Positions 51,119-63,997 are shown, counted from the first letter of the stretch. The stretch is 64,000 nucleotides of DNA from Doris montereyensis (GCA_037039925.1 JAXRKP010001652.1:40234-104233); one strand, 5' to 3'. Made by a program: numbers and translations. The notes: generated by a model not told the origin, from the sequence alone.

Positions 51119-54065
51119 TTATCGCAAGACCAGTTGTAGCCATGCATGTAGTATATCAGTATTCATGGAAGTCACATGACTGCCAAGGATTTCAACTAAA
51201 AAGAAAGGTGTCAGGATTGTCCTCATTTTTCATTCCTGGATTGTACAATGACTTCAGCTAGTTTTTTTGTAAACCTCCCCAAAGTTTTACCTGAAAGAAA
51301 AAAAGAAGGTATATGGTCATTATATAATGGCAGATTTTTTGGTAAGGTAAAACGGAATGAAAGAGGAGTGATAGTGACAGATATAATCAAATGTATATCC
51401 GATTGCATGATAGTGGAGTGTATGAAGGCCATCGTTGAGGCACAGTGGTTAAGTCAGCGACGTATGATGTTAACAAGATTTTTCTCCTGTATTTATCACC
51501 TTCCTTACATAAGTTTAGTTCCTGAAGACTTGATGAGATTTGTGAGGTACCTAAGCAATGTGTCAGTTACATGTAAGCCAGTGAGATTTAAAATGTATTA
51601 TTAGGTTGCATTTTATTTCATGAAAGTTTTGGAACTTTGAGCTAGGAATTCGTTGTAAGATGAAAGTTTTATCCAAAGAACCGCCCTCCACATGGGAGAA
51701 ATAGTCTATTCATTCAATCATGTTTTGTGTCATTATATCATTGCAAAGAGGTGTCTCAGCACTTTTCAGTTACCTATATCTCTACATTTAAAATGTGAAA
51801 CGTTTCAATGGTAAGGAAAGTTTTATGAGTTCACATAAGTGCTTTATAAGACTGTGTGTGAGGGTGTGTATGTGTGTGTGGGTTGGATGTTTGTTTTTGA
51901 TTTTTGATTATCTTTTTGTTATGTATTTATTTATTTGTTTATTTACTTATTTTTATGTATGCTTACAGTGAAAGTGAAAGAGATAAAAATGACATTTGAA
52001 AGGGGTGAATATGGACACTCGCATTTAATGACAATATTCCAAATCTTGTCACAGTAATTAACATTGCTTCTGAATAATGGATGAAAGTGTGCTAATGGCG
52101 TTGTGGCACTGCTTGCTATATATATGTATCTCATAGACGTTTAGTCTTAAATTATTTTGATTGTGTGTATGCGTGTTAGTATCTTTGTGTGTAAATATGT
52201 ATTTGTTGACAAGTGCAGAACAGCTTAATTACTTGTATTTGTGTGTGACTGTCGCCCTGTGAGCATGGATGCATGTATGCTGGCCTTTTTTGTTAGTTTG
52301 ATTAATCAATGATTGCAGGCTTTTTTATTTTGATTATTTTAAATCTTGTTTAATTATCTCAAACCTCATACCACCGTTTTTCGCTTACTGCCAATTGTTC
52401 ACCTGTGTATGGATCAGATAGTATACAAAAACAATGAAGTAACTCATTATACTGCCAATGATTTGATGACTTCTTTCCTTTCTTTTTCTTTTTTTACTTA
52501 TCTTCCGTCTTGCTGTTTCTTCTTAATTAATTCTGAGATCACCTCAATGCTGGAAGTGGTAAATTTCAAAGAAAGAAAGTATCTTGATGTTAGTTTTCCT
52601 TTATAACTACTATAAAATCAATTTGTTTTACTGCCACCATGCATCACCACCCCCTTCTGCGAACGATGCAAACGGGTAGAATCTCGTTTGGCTTGATCAA
52701 GGATCACAGAGTCTAATAAATACACACACAAAAGCATTAGTGCCCTCCATATGTATCATATTTCGTCTCCATGCACAATTCACTACTCCTCTCTCACGCT
52801 ATGTAATCCTTGGATAACTGAACTCAAGACGGATGTGTAGTGTAGGGACAGGACTATGTGAAGAAGGATAATGACAATTAAATACTATTTAATTTTAATT
52901 TTATTACTACATAGAACAAAGACGAGACAAAGACAGGGAATAGGTGGAAAGATCTTTCTTTACTATTATTTAATGTTATTATCCTTCACTTTCCTTTCGA
53001 CATGCCCCTTGCCTCGCTGTTTGTATTCATCAATACTTTGTTTCATGGAAGTTTCCCTGTCCACCCTATGCGGTGGTCTCAGGGTAATTAAGAGGAAATA
53101 GCCAGATTGTGGAAGAGTGAAAGGAACGAAGTAGGAGCTACTAGTAGCAACCATCAACCGCCCACACCACTACTACTATGTACTACTACCACTACTACAT
53201 TGTATTACAGTAGCGTTTTCACAAGCAGTGGGCCAACATTATATTCTCAGATTTAATTTTACCGGGGTTCTTGTAGATCTACATGTTCTTTACAATAACA
53301 TTGATTATCTCCTCTTTGTAATACTGGCTTAAGAAGTTTTCGTTATAACACCATTCCCTTTATAATGCCAAATTACCACTGGCACAATAGTTGGCAGTAC
53401 AATGAGGTTTGACTAGTTTTATACATCGTCTTACAGATGTTGTCAATGACAGTAGAGATTTTATACATCTTTTTGGGTGTGTAATACATGTACATGATTG
53501 CGGGCTGCATGCATCCATGGTTGTGAGTGATTCAGGCTAGTTTCTTTTACTTGTATGCATGTCAAGTGGTAGGTGTCTCACTAAGTTCATATAAAGAACT
53601 ATTCCTTATTGAATGTTTGATGGTGGTGTTAAGGATAAAACTATTCCTTCCTACTCGTATGGTGAGGTATATTGAGCATTCAGATCTATAGCACAAAAAG
53701 TGACTAAGAAAATATTAATGGTCAGAAATGTGTTGTACTTTTCAGTTGCTTTTAAATGAACACACACACACAAAATTGCTTTAAGTAAGAAAAAATGTAG
53801 ATCCAGATTCAAAGTGATCATAACAGGAAATATGCAGAGTCAAAAGAGACAATTAGATTAGTGATTCCGTCTTTGGTTCATGATTAGTGCCATAATATTT
53901 TACTTTGTCGCAGCCTTAGTGAAAACCTCACTGTATTATTGAAACCTTAACTTACGTAGGCTGTCTAGTACCTAAAGGTACATGGGCCATTGCCGACAGT
54001 CCTCCAGGGCACATAGTTTTGGACAGCCATCTCCGACCCTGTCTTTGGGTAGTTGGTTTGCGCTG
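51119..54065. other. intergenic stretch with one SINE-like copy
   Basis: No gene is supported. A 118-residue open frame at 51248-51604 has no recognisable motif. A SINE-like family A copy lies at about 52467-52577, with CTTGCTGTTTCTTCTTAATT and a GAAAGAAAG tail. Confidence 0.4.
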
Positions 54066-54182
54066 CTGGTGCGTCTTACTTCCTTTTCATTTTTAATATG
54101 TCTTTTATCCTTCTGTTTGCTGTTAATCAACCCTGATATCATTACATAGAATGGACTAGGTAAATTGAAACTAAACAAACAG
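54066..54182 (+). repeat. SINE-like family A copy
   Basis: C/T-rich head, a GTTAATCAACCCTGATATCA block and an ACTAAACAAACA tail match the family seen in the RPS27A and PPP4R3 introns. Confidence 0.55.
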
Positions 54183-54211
54183 GCGCTGCCTGATGATGTT
54201 ATTTGCAGTGT

Positions 54212-55229
54212 CTTAAGGAGGGTGGCGGGTTCTGGGAATGCCATTTTTGCCAAAAATGGGATAAATGTAGTCTATCATACTAGTGGATAGAGCAGTTCAT
54301 TTCCGTCATAATGATACCATAAAAGAAGCTTAGTATCGATTCTTTGAATTTATACAGATTTTTTTAGAAACGATACAGGCCTATCTTTCAACACAGCTAT
54401 TATACAATAAAAGCCAGAAATATTATCTTAAGTATAGCAAGTTGGTACTCATTTTCGATCACCACAATAAATGCTATCCAAAACAACCTTATTTGAGGAT
54501 CTTTTATGAATATTGCCTGAGAGCGATCGGAAAATACGGAACATATTCCGCACACCTATTACCAAAAGACACTATCTCAAAATGAGTAAAAAGGTGCTGG
54601 TGTACTTGAAACAGTGTCAATAAGAAGTAGTTGAGAGCCTTTCAAGGTTTTATGATGTTTCAAAGTTTTATCCTACTCTTTTCTTAGGTTTATGAGAGAA
54701 AAATGTATTCAAATAACAGAAAATAAGAGAAAAATACGATTTTCTCAAAATGTCCTTTTTTGATCATTATTTCCTGTCTACTTTTTATTTCTCAACATAT
54801 CTTCATGAAATTTGGTATGGATGATGAGTGGGGAAAATAAAGAAATGATCAGATGCTTTTTTTTGCTATGTATTATAGATTTGGAAAATTTGAATTTTTT
54901 GTACAATATTTTTGTATATTTTTGGTTGTTCTCATATGCTATTTTCAAAAATTCATAAAATCAAAACTTACTAATGAAACAAAAATCCGATCCGATGAAA
55001 TTTAGATATTGTAAAAAAAGGTGTATGCCAAGTTTGAAAGAAATTTGTTAAAAAATGAAAAAGCATATCAATAATGAACTTGGTGAAATTTGGGGGCAAA
55101 TCCAAGATGGCCGCGTTTCCATGGCAACCGGAAAACCGACGTATTTCAACCCATTACACTTATACATAAGTTAAATTGACAGGAGCAAACGGGAAAATTT
55201 TTACTCCATGACCTGCCCCCCTTCTTAAG
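54212..55229. mobile_element. TIR element with TTAA at both ends (Kolobok- or piggyBac-type target)
   Basis: CTTAAGGAGGGTGGCGGGTT at 54212 and, read in reverse complement from 55229, CTTAAGAAGGGGGGCAGGTC agree at most positions, so about 1.0 kb is bounded by imperfect inverted repeats. TTAA stands at 54213-54216 and 55225-55228, as expected for TTAA-targeting superfamilies. The interior is non-coding and includes CCAAGATGGCCGC and CCATGGCAACC strings near the 3' end. Confidence 0.55.
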
Positions 55230-55790
55230 TCTTTGAGTTTGAAAATTGGCTCCTGCTCTGCTCTGACCCATCACCACTCATGACAGATCTTGTCTTGTCA
55301 ACAGATGTGTAAAACCCTTTGGCACGCATCTGCTCTACATCTCACCATAGTTGGTTGTCTTGGCTTTCATTCCTCCTATCATCTTTCAGAATCATAGAGA
55401 ATTTATTGATTTTATAACTGCTGTGTAGCGTGAAGGCCAGCTTTTACTGTCTTCCTCCTGCAAACGGGCCGTGGGAAGGCCGCATATTTCCGTGTGGATG
55501 AGGGACACCTTTAAAATGTCTCTATTTTCATTGTTTTTGACTCAAATATAGCTTAAAACTATCTTTCTGATTGGTCAGCCAATCATATTACTAGTAATAT
55601 TAGTGAAAATTGATGCTTGCTTAGAGGATTAATGAATCTTGGTAGAGTCCAAGTAGATGGGAGGTGTTAGGTTTCAAGATGCGAAGAATAGACACTGCTG
55701 TTACAGAGAACGAAAAGGATTTTATTGAAGTGAATTATTTTGACCACCCTTTTACACACTTAAGTGGTATCTTTTGTAAATAGCATGTAG
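55230..55790. other. intergenic stretch, nothing recognised
   Basis: No gene, RNA or repeat signature could be supported. Confidence 0.3.
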
Positions 55791-56029
55791 TTTGTGGTGC
55801 GTTACTGATGACAGAAAGAGATGATGTGTTGTAATTGAGACGCGATCGTAGTGGCTACGCTTACGCAAATTGACCATAGCTGCCAGTCGTTGTTTGCTCT
55901 TTATTTATCATGGCTTTAGGACAGCTCTTCCAAACTTAACAATATTACTTGGCTTAATAACGCTTTATCAGAATATGTAGGTTTCACATTTAAATATCAT
56001 AAATTATAAAATCCATAACGCACCACAAA
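55791..56029. mobile_element. small MITE-like element with 14-bp TIRs
   Basis: TTTGTGGTGCGTTA (55791-55804) and TAACGCACCACAAA (56016-56029) are perfect inverted repeats bounding 239 bp of non-coding sequence. No second copy was noticed in the window. Confidence 0.55.
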
Positions 56030-56119
56030 AAACACATCAGCCATTAGGCCCAGGCAACCCAGCGCTGACGTGAGAATGAACACACAGTGTGTAATTTCAC
56101 TGTAATGAAATGGTAGCTT

Positions 56120-56172
56120 CATGCGGGTTGAACTGAAAACTTCGGACTCCTGCGCACTACAAAACCCGCATG
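56120..56172. repeat. 53-nt hairpin with a 10-bp GC-rich stem
   Basis: CATGCGGGTT (56120-56129) pairs with AACCCGCATG (56163-56172) around a 33-nt loop. The GC-rich stem stands out in AT-rich surroundings. Confidence 0.5.
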
Positions 56173-58168
56173 GAATCGAATCATTTGATAGTAGTCATAA
56201 ATGTGGCATGGGTTATGTTTTGGCCCTTTTTTTATTTTCTTCACAGGACCTTTAAAAAAAAAAAAATTCCTTTTCATCCAGACATAATACTTATGATAAA
56301 AATTATCTCTGGTATTGATCAACTCTGTTTTTACTTTTACAGTTATTATTCTTAGTTGTAGTTTTCTTTTCTAATGTATATTTTTATTTTATTTATTATT
56401 TCTGTTACCATTATCCTCATACTATCATTATTGTTGTTATTATTATTGTGTTGTCATCATCACCACTTTCATTTTAAGAAATCTGATTTATGTCAATATT
56501 GCTTTGGTATCCATCATCTTCAACCCGGCCTTTTCTCAACCCTGAGAGTCAGTATGTTGCAATCGGATATGGAATATGGGCCAATCTTGTCCATCTCATT
56601 TAACTCTAACACCTGTCATATAAAGGGTATCGTCAGATAAATGATGGACTCAGGCTACAATATTAATTGTAAAAATAAATGAAAGTATCTTTTAACCGTA
56701 GCTTTGGGCAGTCAACTTAAACACAAATGTTTTGTATAAAAAAGCGGGGAGAAAAAAAGGGTTTCCTCTAACTTAGATAAAATTCTGTAAGTGAGGTTCT
56801 TTCATTTGAAACGTGCATAAAAAGTTATTTGTTTGATATCTCAAAGACCCCCCTCCCCCCCTCTTCCACCAATGTTTTAATGACCGTGGCAATCCTTGGA
56901 TGAAAACGGCATGTGTAAGGCAGCATCACTAGGATGAGTGAGGTAATGTTAAGTCTTATGTTCAATGTTATTTTTAAACTGCAGTCAAGTTGAAACAGAT
57001 TTTTGTCCATCCTCCTTAGTCTAACCAACATCTTACAAACATACATATTATTATACATATTTATGTTCTTCTTTTGTAATTGTAAGATGTATACGATAAT
57101 AATTGTCCATGTTGAAAAGCTAGATTTAGGAATAGAGTTTCCAACATTTTGCCCAAATTGATGGCATTGCATCGCTCACTCTTTGCTTCTTTCATGTGGC
57201 GGCAAGACACATACCGTAAAGAGGGGCAGCACTACTTAGATTATGATATAATTACTATGACCACAATCAAATAATTTGCTTTGACACTTTATCAAACAAT
57301 GATCATGTGAAGAGGTTCAGCAATATTTTGTCTGGGAAATGAATAGAGTAATAACTTAAAAGATTGTATCGCCATAGCTGTATAGTTTAAATTTGAAGTG
57401 TGTCTCTAAGAGAGAAAGAGAAGAAAAAAATTAGAATTGTTATATTCGTCCAAGGCTTTATCTGTTTTGTCTTCTTTTTTTCCTTCATGATCTCCCAGTT
57501 TTTATTTAAGTCAAAACAGATTAATCAGTGCCTATTTTGCATGAAAGGTCAGAAAGATTCATTAGAATTTAAGCTTGTTTGCATTGTAATTAAGGATGCA
57601 TTAGCCTGATATGGTAAGATTGTTTTTTTATCATTATGTATTGGAAAGTGACAGTGAATGTTTAGTATCTATATATCTATAATGTGTGTGAGTGCTGTTT
57701 CTCAGTCCAGATTCAAGTAAGGTTGGATGCAATTTCCATTTGATTGCTTGTTTATCGAGTGTGTACGATTATCTTTACTATTGGACCTAATCCCCCTTAA
57801 GAGTGGGGAGAGTGAGATAATAGAGTTTATGAATAAAGCAGGAAAAATCGCAAAGCAAAATATGTAAAAGAGAGAGAGAGAGAGAGAGATTGAGGGGAAA
57901 AAGCAGGAAAATGAAAATAGAGAAAGCAAGAAAATGATTTTATCGAATGATGTATGCTTTTAATTCTCTTTGAATTATGTATAAAGATCTGTTGTAATAA
58001 ATGGTCTCTGAATTATTCTTCCTATCATTCAATCTCATGAGTGACTTCATTGTGACCCTCTCGTTGTACTTCACGTATTAATTGTATGTATTGGATTTAC
58101 CATTGCTCTGTGCAAGTGAGTCTTTTCTTGTTATTGTTATTTAAGTGTGTATAGTTGGTGAGTGCTAC
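56173..58168. other. intergenic stretch with a short (AG)n
   Basis: An (AG)n of about 20 bp lies at 57868-57888. Otherwise no gene or repeat was recognised. Confidence 0.35.
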
Positions 58169-58590
58169 GGAGGTCCTACTTCTTTCCTTTCTTCACTCTT
58201 TCTTTCCCATATTTTCATCACTTTTCCTCTTCGGCGCTGATGATGAAGCAGCTAACCTCTGCGGACTTGGGATAATGAGGTCCCAGGTTCGAATTCTAGC
58301 AAACCTTATGTCCAAGGTTGTGTACCTTGGGGAAGACACTTAAGACATATCTCGACCCAGATGCAAAGGGTACAAGCACTAGCTTGGGAGTAAAAACATT
58401 CATCAGACTGGCATCCTGTCCAGGAGGTGATCATTATGACCTGTTCCTCTTTGTGCGATAGAAACCAGGATATGCTCTGAGTCTATGGGCCGTAATGGCC
58501 TTGAAGGCACTTTACTATTTGTTACTTCTTAATTCGCCCTGAGATAACTGCATATGCAATATGCAATAAAACAAAATAAACAAACAAATG
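58169..58590 (+). mobile_element. SINE-like family A copy split by a nested SINE
   Basis: The 5' part (58169-58232, GGTCCTACTTCTTTCC to CACTTTTCCTCTT) and 3' part (about 58520-58590, CTTCTTAATTCGCCCTGA to the AAATAAACAAACAAA tail) are the two halves of one family A copy. They are separated by the family B SINE. Confidence 0.65.
58233..58517 (+). mobile_element. tRNA-derived SINE family B, nested
   Basis: tRNA-like head from GGCGCTGATGATGAAGCAGC with B box GGTTCGAATTC at 58286-58296. The body has CCTTGGGGAAGACACTTAAG and ends with ATGGGCCGTAATGGCCTTGA, matching the 39.35-kb copy. Confidence 0.7.
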
Positions 58591-60844
58591 TTATTAAGTC
58601 CAGCGATGGTGTTATGTTTGTGTGTTTCATAGGACTCTCTTTGGATCAGTTTTGAGAAATCTTCTGTTTCTATGTTAGTAAAAGTAAAAAGTTAGGGCCC
58701 AATAAAAATAGAAGGAAAAAAGAAAAGAAACAAATGATATGAAAGAATGAATGTTGAGTTCGATTAGCTGCTTTACTTCATTCCTTAATTTCATTTTGTT
58801 TCTTTTTCATTTTCTTGTATTTTTTATTACATATAGTAATATATACTCTTTTCTGTCTGTTTTGTTTCCTATTGTTATGAGGCTTGTTCAGGAATTAACG
58901 TGATGGGTCATCACACAATTGGCCATTAATGTAATATCTTAATAATAATAATAATATTTTTGAAAAACAAACTCATGCGTAGCTGGAATTTTTCAGATCT
59001 TTGAGTTTGAGTAGCATAATTTGTTAATAATGTTGAACATAATTTTCATTTAATTTCCAGACTTAACTACTACATACTGAACTACTCACTACTGTTACTA
59101 GTGTTGTTACTGCTACAATGCACCAGTGGGATTTAAGTGCTAAACAGTATGTACATTTTAATTGTATTATATGAATTCAACTGCTAATAATACTATGAGT
59201 AAAAAACGAACCTGAAAATATCTTCCTGACACCACTCACCGTAAAAGATGGGACGAAACTGTGTAAATGGTGAATTTACATTTTCATATGCACTGAACAA
59301 AAATAAACCAAAAATTCGAACAATAAAAATATATTTGAAAAAACATCATTTCACATCGCTGATGTCAACACTTTCAAGTTCCAAACAAATGCTCCCATTC
59401 CATTCCTGTGACTATCCACTGTCCATACATGTCATTGTCAAGAAGAGAGCAGTGTATTCATCAACAATTTAACGAGAAGAAACTGCATTGCCGAAAGTAA
59501 CAACAGTAGTAACACTAACAGCACCAAGAATTTGTCAGCAGAGAGAGTAGAGAGGAATTGATATCGGTATGCGTTGCAAAAGTTTTGGATGTGGATGAGC
59601 GTAGTTAAGTGTGAAAGTGAAAGTGAAAAGGTTCAGCAGGACAGGTGTGGTGGTGACACGGGCAACATGAATGAAAATTACGCTCAAGATTAGATCAAAT
59701 GACCTTTGATTTTGATTTGAATTCCCTGAAATACTTGTTGAGAAATCGTAGAATAATAAGGATACATCATGAACTATTTTAAGATTCAAATCATTTATCA
59801 AAAATGACAATCTTAAAAATATTTTATATTTATAGACTTAAATTTTTTGTTTTAAATTTAAATATTTTAAAATTATTCCTTACCGCCTGTCAAACAAAGG
59901 GATTATGTCTGATTAATGTAGAACAGCCCTTGATATAAATTTTAAGTTTATCGCCCCCGAGTAAAAGTTACATGAGGATGATCGAAACAAATTTTTCTCA
60001 GGTTTTAGTCAATACTATTAGATTAGATCTAGTATTAGTAATAGTACTATCAATACCATTGTTTATTTTGCATAATTGAATTAAAATCTGCTGTATTAAA
60101 TTATTGAAGACGTAAAAAGACTAGGATAAAAGATGTAATAGTGAGTAATTGCAGCAATGGTAGCAGTAGCAGTAGCAGCAAATGAGACGAGTAGCAGTAT
60201 GGTATAAGTACTAAAAGTAGTCTGTTGTCATGGTACACATAGTAGCAGAAGAGAATGATAAAGCGGTAGGATATATTATACATATAATGTTAATAGTTGG
60301 GGTCATAGTAATACCTGTAGTAGACATACGTACAAGTACAAGAGATAGTACAGTAGTTACAGTAACACTGTCACAGTGCTGATTATGGAGGTCATTAAAT
60401 GTGTGAAACGATAACAACTTTAAGAAGAAGGATAATGATAATTGTCATCAATATTATCAGCATCCTGATCATAATCAAATAAAGAAAATTGAAGTATGTA
60501 ACCAGTTTCTAAGAGAAGTGAGACCAGCAGGCGCATTAAAAATATCACATATAATTAATATCAGTACTTTCTGGACCAAAGCAAACATGATATTAGTATT
60601 ACTATTACTACTAATGTCAATGTTTTTGTCTTCATGTCGTTTGAATTCTCGCTACGCCATGTAATTACTGACTCAAGAAGTACACAAAATGTGATATGGA
60701 GGGGGGAGTACTCCTAGAACACAATGATATAATTATATGTGTACAAGTATCTTAATGTACCAAGGGAGAAAGAAAAGACTTGTCATGGGGCAAGGGGGCA
60801 GAGTAAAACTAATAGTAACAAAGAATAATAATAACGATCTAGGA
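58591..60844. other. intergenic stretch, nothing coding
   Basis: AT-rich with irregular AGTAGCAGTA-type low-complexity patches around 60140-60380. No gene is supported. Confidence 0.35.
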
Positions 60845-60930
60845 CAGGGGTCACCAAACGTTTTACAAACTGATATTGAAAGAAAGAGATAGAGAGAGAA
60901 ATAGAGACAGAGAAAGAAAGAGGCAGAGAC

Positions 60931-60995
<65 letters not shown>

Positions 60996-61367
60996 CCAGG
61001 AGAGAGCGACGACCAGGGGCCATATGACTATTTTGTTCAATACAAATGCACGATTTATCAATACAAAACATAATATAATGGGAAATACACCAACACCACC
61101 AAAAAAAAAGACAATGAACATAATATTTGTATCAAAAATTTATCAAATTAAGCAATGTTGTAGTAAGATACATATGGTTAAATCAGACACAGTCTGTACA
61201 TATCTGAATCTCCCAAACCAAACAGCAAAATAACAACAGCGAAAGAAGAAGGAAAAAAATTAAGAGATATCCCGCATGGTGACAATACACGTATGTAGCG
61301 ACTGGCCGGACAAACTGACCCCGCAGGCCATATATCTGGCCCGCGGGCCGTAGTTTGGTGACCCCTG
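60845..61367. mobile_element. non-autonomous hAT-type element with TIRs and 8-bp TSD
   Basis: CAGGGGTCACCAAAC (60845-60859) and GTTTGGTGACCCCTG (61353-61367) are perfect 15-bp inverted repeats in the CAGGGGT style of hAT elements. The flanking octamers ATCTAGGA (60837-60844) and ATGTAGGA (61368-61375) match at 7 of 8 positions, as expected for the 8-bp hAT target duplication. The 523-bp interior has a (GA)n tract at 60870-60995 and a GGCCCGCGGGCC palindrome near the 3' end, and no transposase. Confidence 0.85.
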
Positions 61368-61780
61368 ATGTAGGAGTAAAGGAAATGAAATCGAATGATG
61401 TATGACCCCGCTAACTAAGAAGTGTAATAAGAGCGTTACAAACGAAGTCAAGACAACAGCAAGAGCAAAAGGAATGAGCAATGAAAGGGGTTATTTCAAT
61501 AGTGTGCATATTGTCCTCGTTTGTGAAAAAACAAGACAGAGAGATAATCTTAGGGAATAAAAGGAAATCATGTTCCCTGAAAAGCGTAAAAAGGATATAA
61601 TGAAAATACATCTTATTTACAGCCGTTTGGAACTTGGAATTCCCAAAGCTAACTATGCTTAGTCGTTCATTGTTTTTGGCATTTTTCTCTAAATGACGCA
61701 AACGTGACTTATGCACACTGTTGAAATGAGCCCTTCAATGAGCAGGGACACACATGAGGAAACGTATAGTCCTAGGTACC
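61368..61780. other. intergenic stretch, nothing recognised
   Basis: No supported gene or repeat. Confidence 0.3.
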
Positions 61781-61784
61781 AGAC

Positions 61785-62140
61785 GGGTTTGAATCAGTAA
61801 CCTCCTCATCGGTAACAGTGGAAAGGGAAACTTTTTGATTTGAATTGATTCTAACCACATTCACAAATGAGATGCTCTCTGGGTTTTTGGTAGGATTCTT
61901 TATTTGTTTGGTCCAGACTGCCCTGTAAATAGCCAAAGGGATCTTCAACGTGCACAAAGTGTTGTGGTCTGCACACGGGCTTCCTTTTTTATCGTCCGTC
62001 GCCAATGGGACTAAATGTCGATCTACCTGCCTGAACCCCAAAAACTCTACAGAAAAATATTCAACATGTCGGCCCCGAACCCACAACCTTTGGTTGGAAG
62101 GCTGACACCTTGCCTCTGGATCACTGAGTCTCCTGGGGGG
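61785..62140 (-). mobile_element. tRNA-derived SINE on the minus strand
   Basis: Read on -, a tRNA-like head begins near 62135 (GACTCAGTGATCCAGAGGCA) with a B-box-like GGGTTCGGGGCC at about 62070-62081. The body includes the GGGATCTTCAACGTGC block (61940-61955 on +). The apparent open frame across it is a by-product. Confidence 0.6.
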
Positions 62141-62438
62141 GGGCACACCGCTGGAAATTAAGAAAAGCGGAACACATTCACTATTTCATCTCTATTGGTA
62201 ATATTATAACATAGTCTCTGTAAATTCACAGTGTACTGAAGCGTCGTTCTTCAGTATCCTCCTTGCCACATCTAGTCATAAAAGTTTCATAGATAATTTA
62301 AAACTAATAGTAATACAAAGATTGCATTTCTTTTTGAATTAATGATGAATAAGAGTACTGTTTGCTCTTATGACTATATAATGTTCTTTTTAAATACTGT
62401 CAATATTGTATAAAACACGCTCAACTTAACGACAACCT

Positions 62439-63997
62439 TTAGTAGTGATATGTAGATCTACTTTTCGCTGGTGACGTCATACTGTCGATATTACTTTTAG
62501 TGCCATAACTAGTCGTGTCGCCAATCTGTCTCCTCTTAAACTCCATCATCCCGTCTTCGCTGTCGCTGTCATTGCCTACCATGTCCTCGGGATGAATCAT
62601 TCTGTGTAGGCCTACGTCATCCATATCATTGATGGGATCTGGGCGGATTTTCCCCTCACGTTTCACTAATTCCAAACGATCCATGGCGACACGCTCAGGT
62701 TCCAGAGTGCTCGCATTAGAACTTGGGACGTGCCACTTGGTTTTGGACACACTAGTGCCATCTCTGTCCATGGCGGTTGCTACAGGATGAAGATCTCGCG
62801 AATGTTGGGTCCTTACATCTAGCGTACTGTTGACACGGCTTAAGCAAGACTGTGAGTGTGATGAACTTTTCGACTCATGGCTAAGGTATCCAACAGCTTT
62901 CAGTTTCTGTTTTTGTTTAGCTTCTGGAGCCACCAACCAGCTCCACATTGGTTTTTTGGGAGATTGCCCAGTCTTGACGTCTTCATCGTCTGGCGGGGCT
63001 GTTGGAACTCGCCATTGGAGACCTATACTCTGAACTCGACTTTTACCGGATGAATAAACGGGGCGTTTGAAAGATGCACTAGATAATACCCTGACTAAAT
63101 TATTTGGAGTTACAGCGTGTGTAGCCGATTCTATGCGCATCTCTGATGCTTCCGTTTCTTCGTGAACAGTGTTATCCATGGTTTTGCTCCATGAAACTTT
63201 GATAGGCCTTCGATTTCCTCTGGGGTCGGTATGTCGGGATCCGGGTTTAAAACTGGCTGGATCCTCGCTAGATACGGGTAACGTGAACAGTTCGTAGTCG
63301 CATGCTACAGTGCGGCCACCCGGCCCCACCTCTCGTGGCAGATATCTGCTAGAAGCATATTTATCGGCTGGTTGGAACACGCCATCCTTTTTCACAACTT
63401 TGATAGTGTAATCTGCGCCTCTCGATTCCAACACGAGACCAGACGAATCACTGCTGTGGAAAAAGGACGATGCACTTGTCATTCGAGTAGTTCCAGAATG
63501 CAAAGAACCCCGACTAACTATAGGTCCGGCGCTGCTAGACCGACGAGTAGGATTGAATGGTGATGATTTTCTTCTTGCCAGTTTCGGGAGCTGGTCGCTT
63601 GCAGCACTGTCTGACCTCCTGTAGTTAGAGAACGCTCTTTCTTTTCGAGCATTCTTAGTCAGTTTCTCCGAAGACGCAACTGAATCGTTCCGAAGTGAGG
63701 TCAGTTGTTGTTTCCTTTGTTCGATTCGCACACATTCTTCTTATGGAGATGCCTTTTCGGCGAATTTGATTGTGTAGCTCTAGACACATTTTCCTTGTTT
63801 GAAGTACTAAAGTCATTTCGATGCTGCTTCAACTTGTTGGACAGGCTGTTGACTAACAAATTTTTCTGCAGTACGTCTTTGGTTGGTCGAGGAAGGTTAA
63901 CGCTGAAAGCCAATGATAGTTTTCGGCTTTCGTCTGCAGCCGTAGAGGTCAGGCCGGAATCCAAAGGAGACATAGTCTTCATGTTGAGAAAAATCAA
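62439..63997 (-). CDS. unrecognised Ser-rich basic protein, frameshifted and cut by the window edge
   Basis: On the minus strand an open frame runs from about 63,740 down to the TAA at 62439-62441 (over 425 codons). A second frame covers the right edge down to about 63,701. The first in-frame ATG in the edge frame is 63982-63980, but the frame stays open to the edge and may start further upstream. The two frames overlap around 63,700-63,740 and join if one base is added in the A runs there. The product is rich in Ser, Lys and Arg, with no signal peptide, membrane segment or domain that I recognise. A conserved-looking core around 63,240-63,420 reads 'KKDGVFQPADKYASSRYLP' and 'GPGGRTVACDYELFTLP', and the C-terminus has an acidic 'NDSDSEDGMMEF'. 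Over 500 codons open in an AT-rich genome, with normal codon use, supports a real exon or a single-exon gene. Confidence 0.65.

Noticed and set aside
51248..51604. 118-residue open frame downstream of PPP4R3
   Set aside because: No motif, no splice context and no family resemblance; length is within chance for this composition. It overlaps an equally open frame on the other strand.
61785..62146. 124-residue minus-strand open frame as a gene
   Set aside because: It lies across a tRNA-derived SINE and reads its body.
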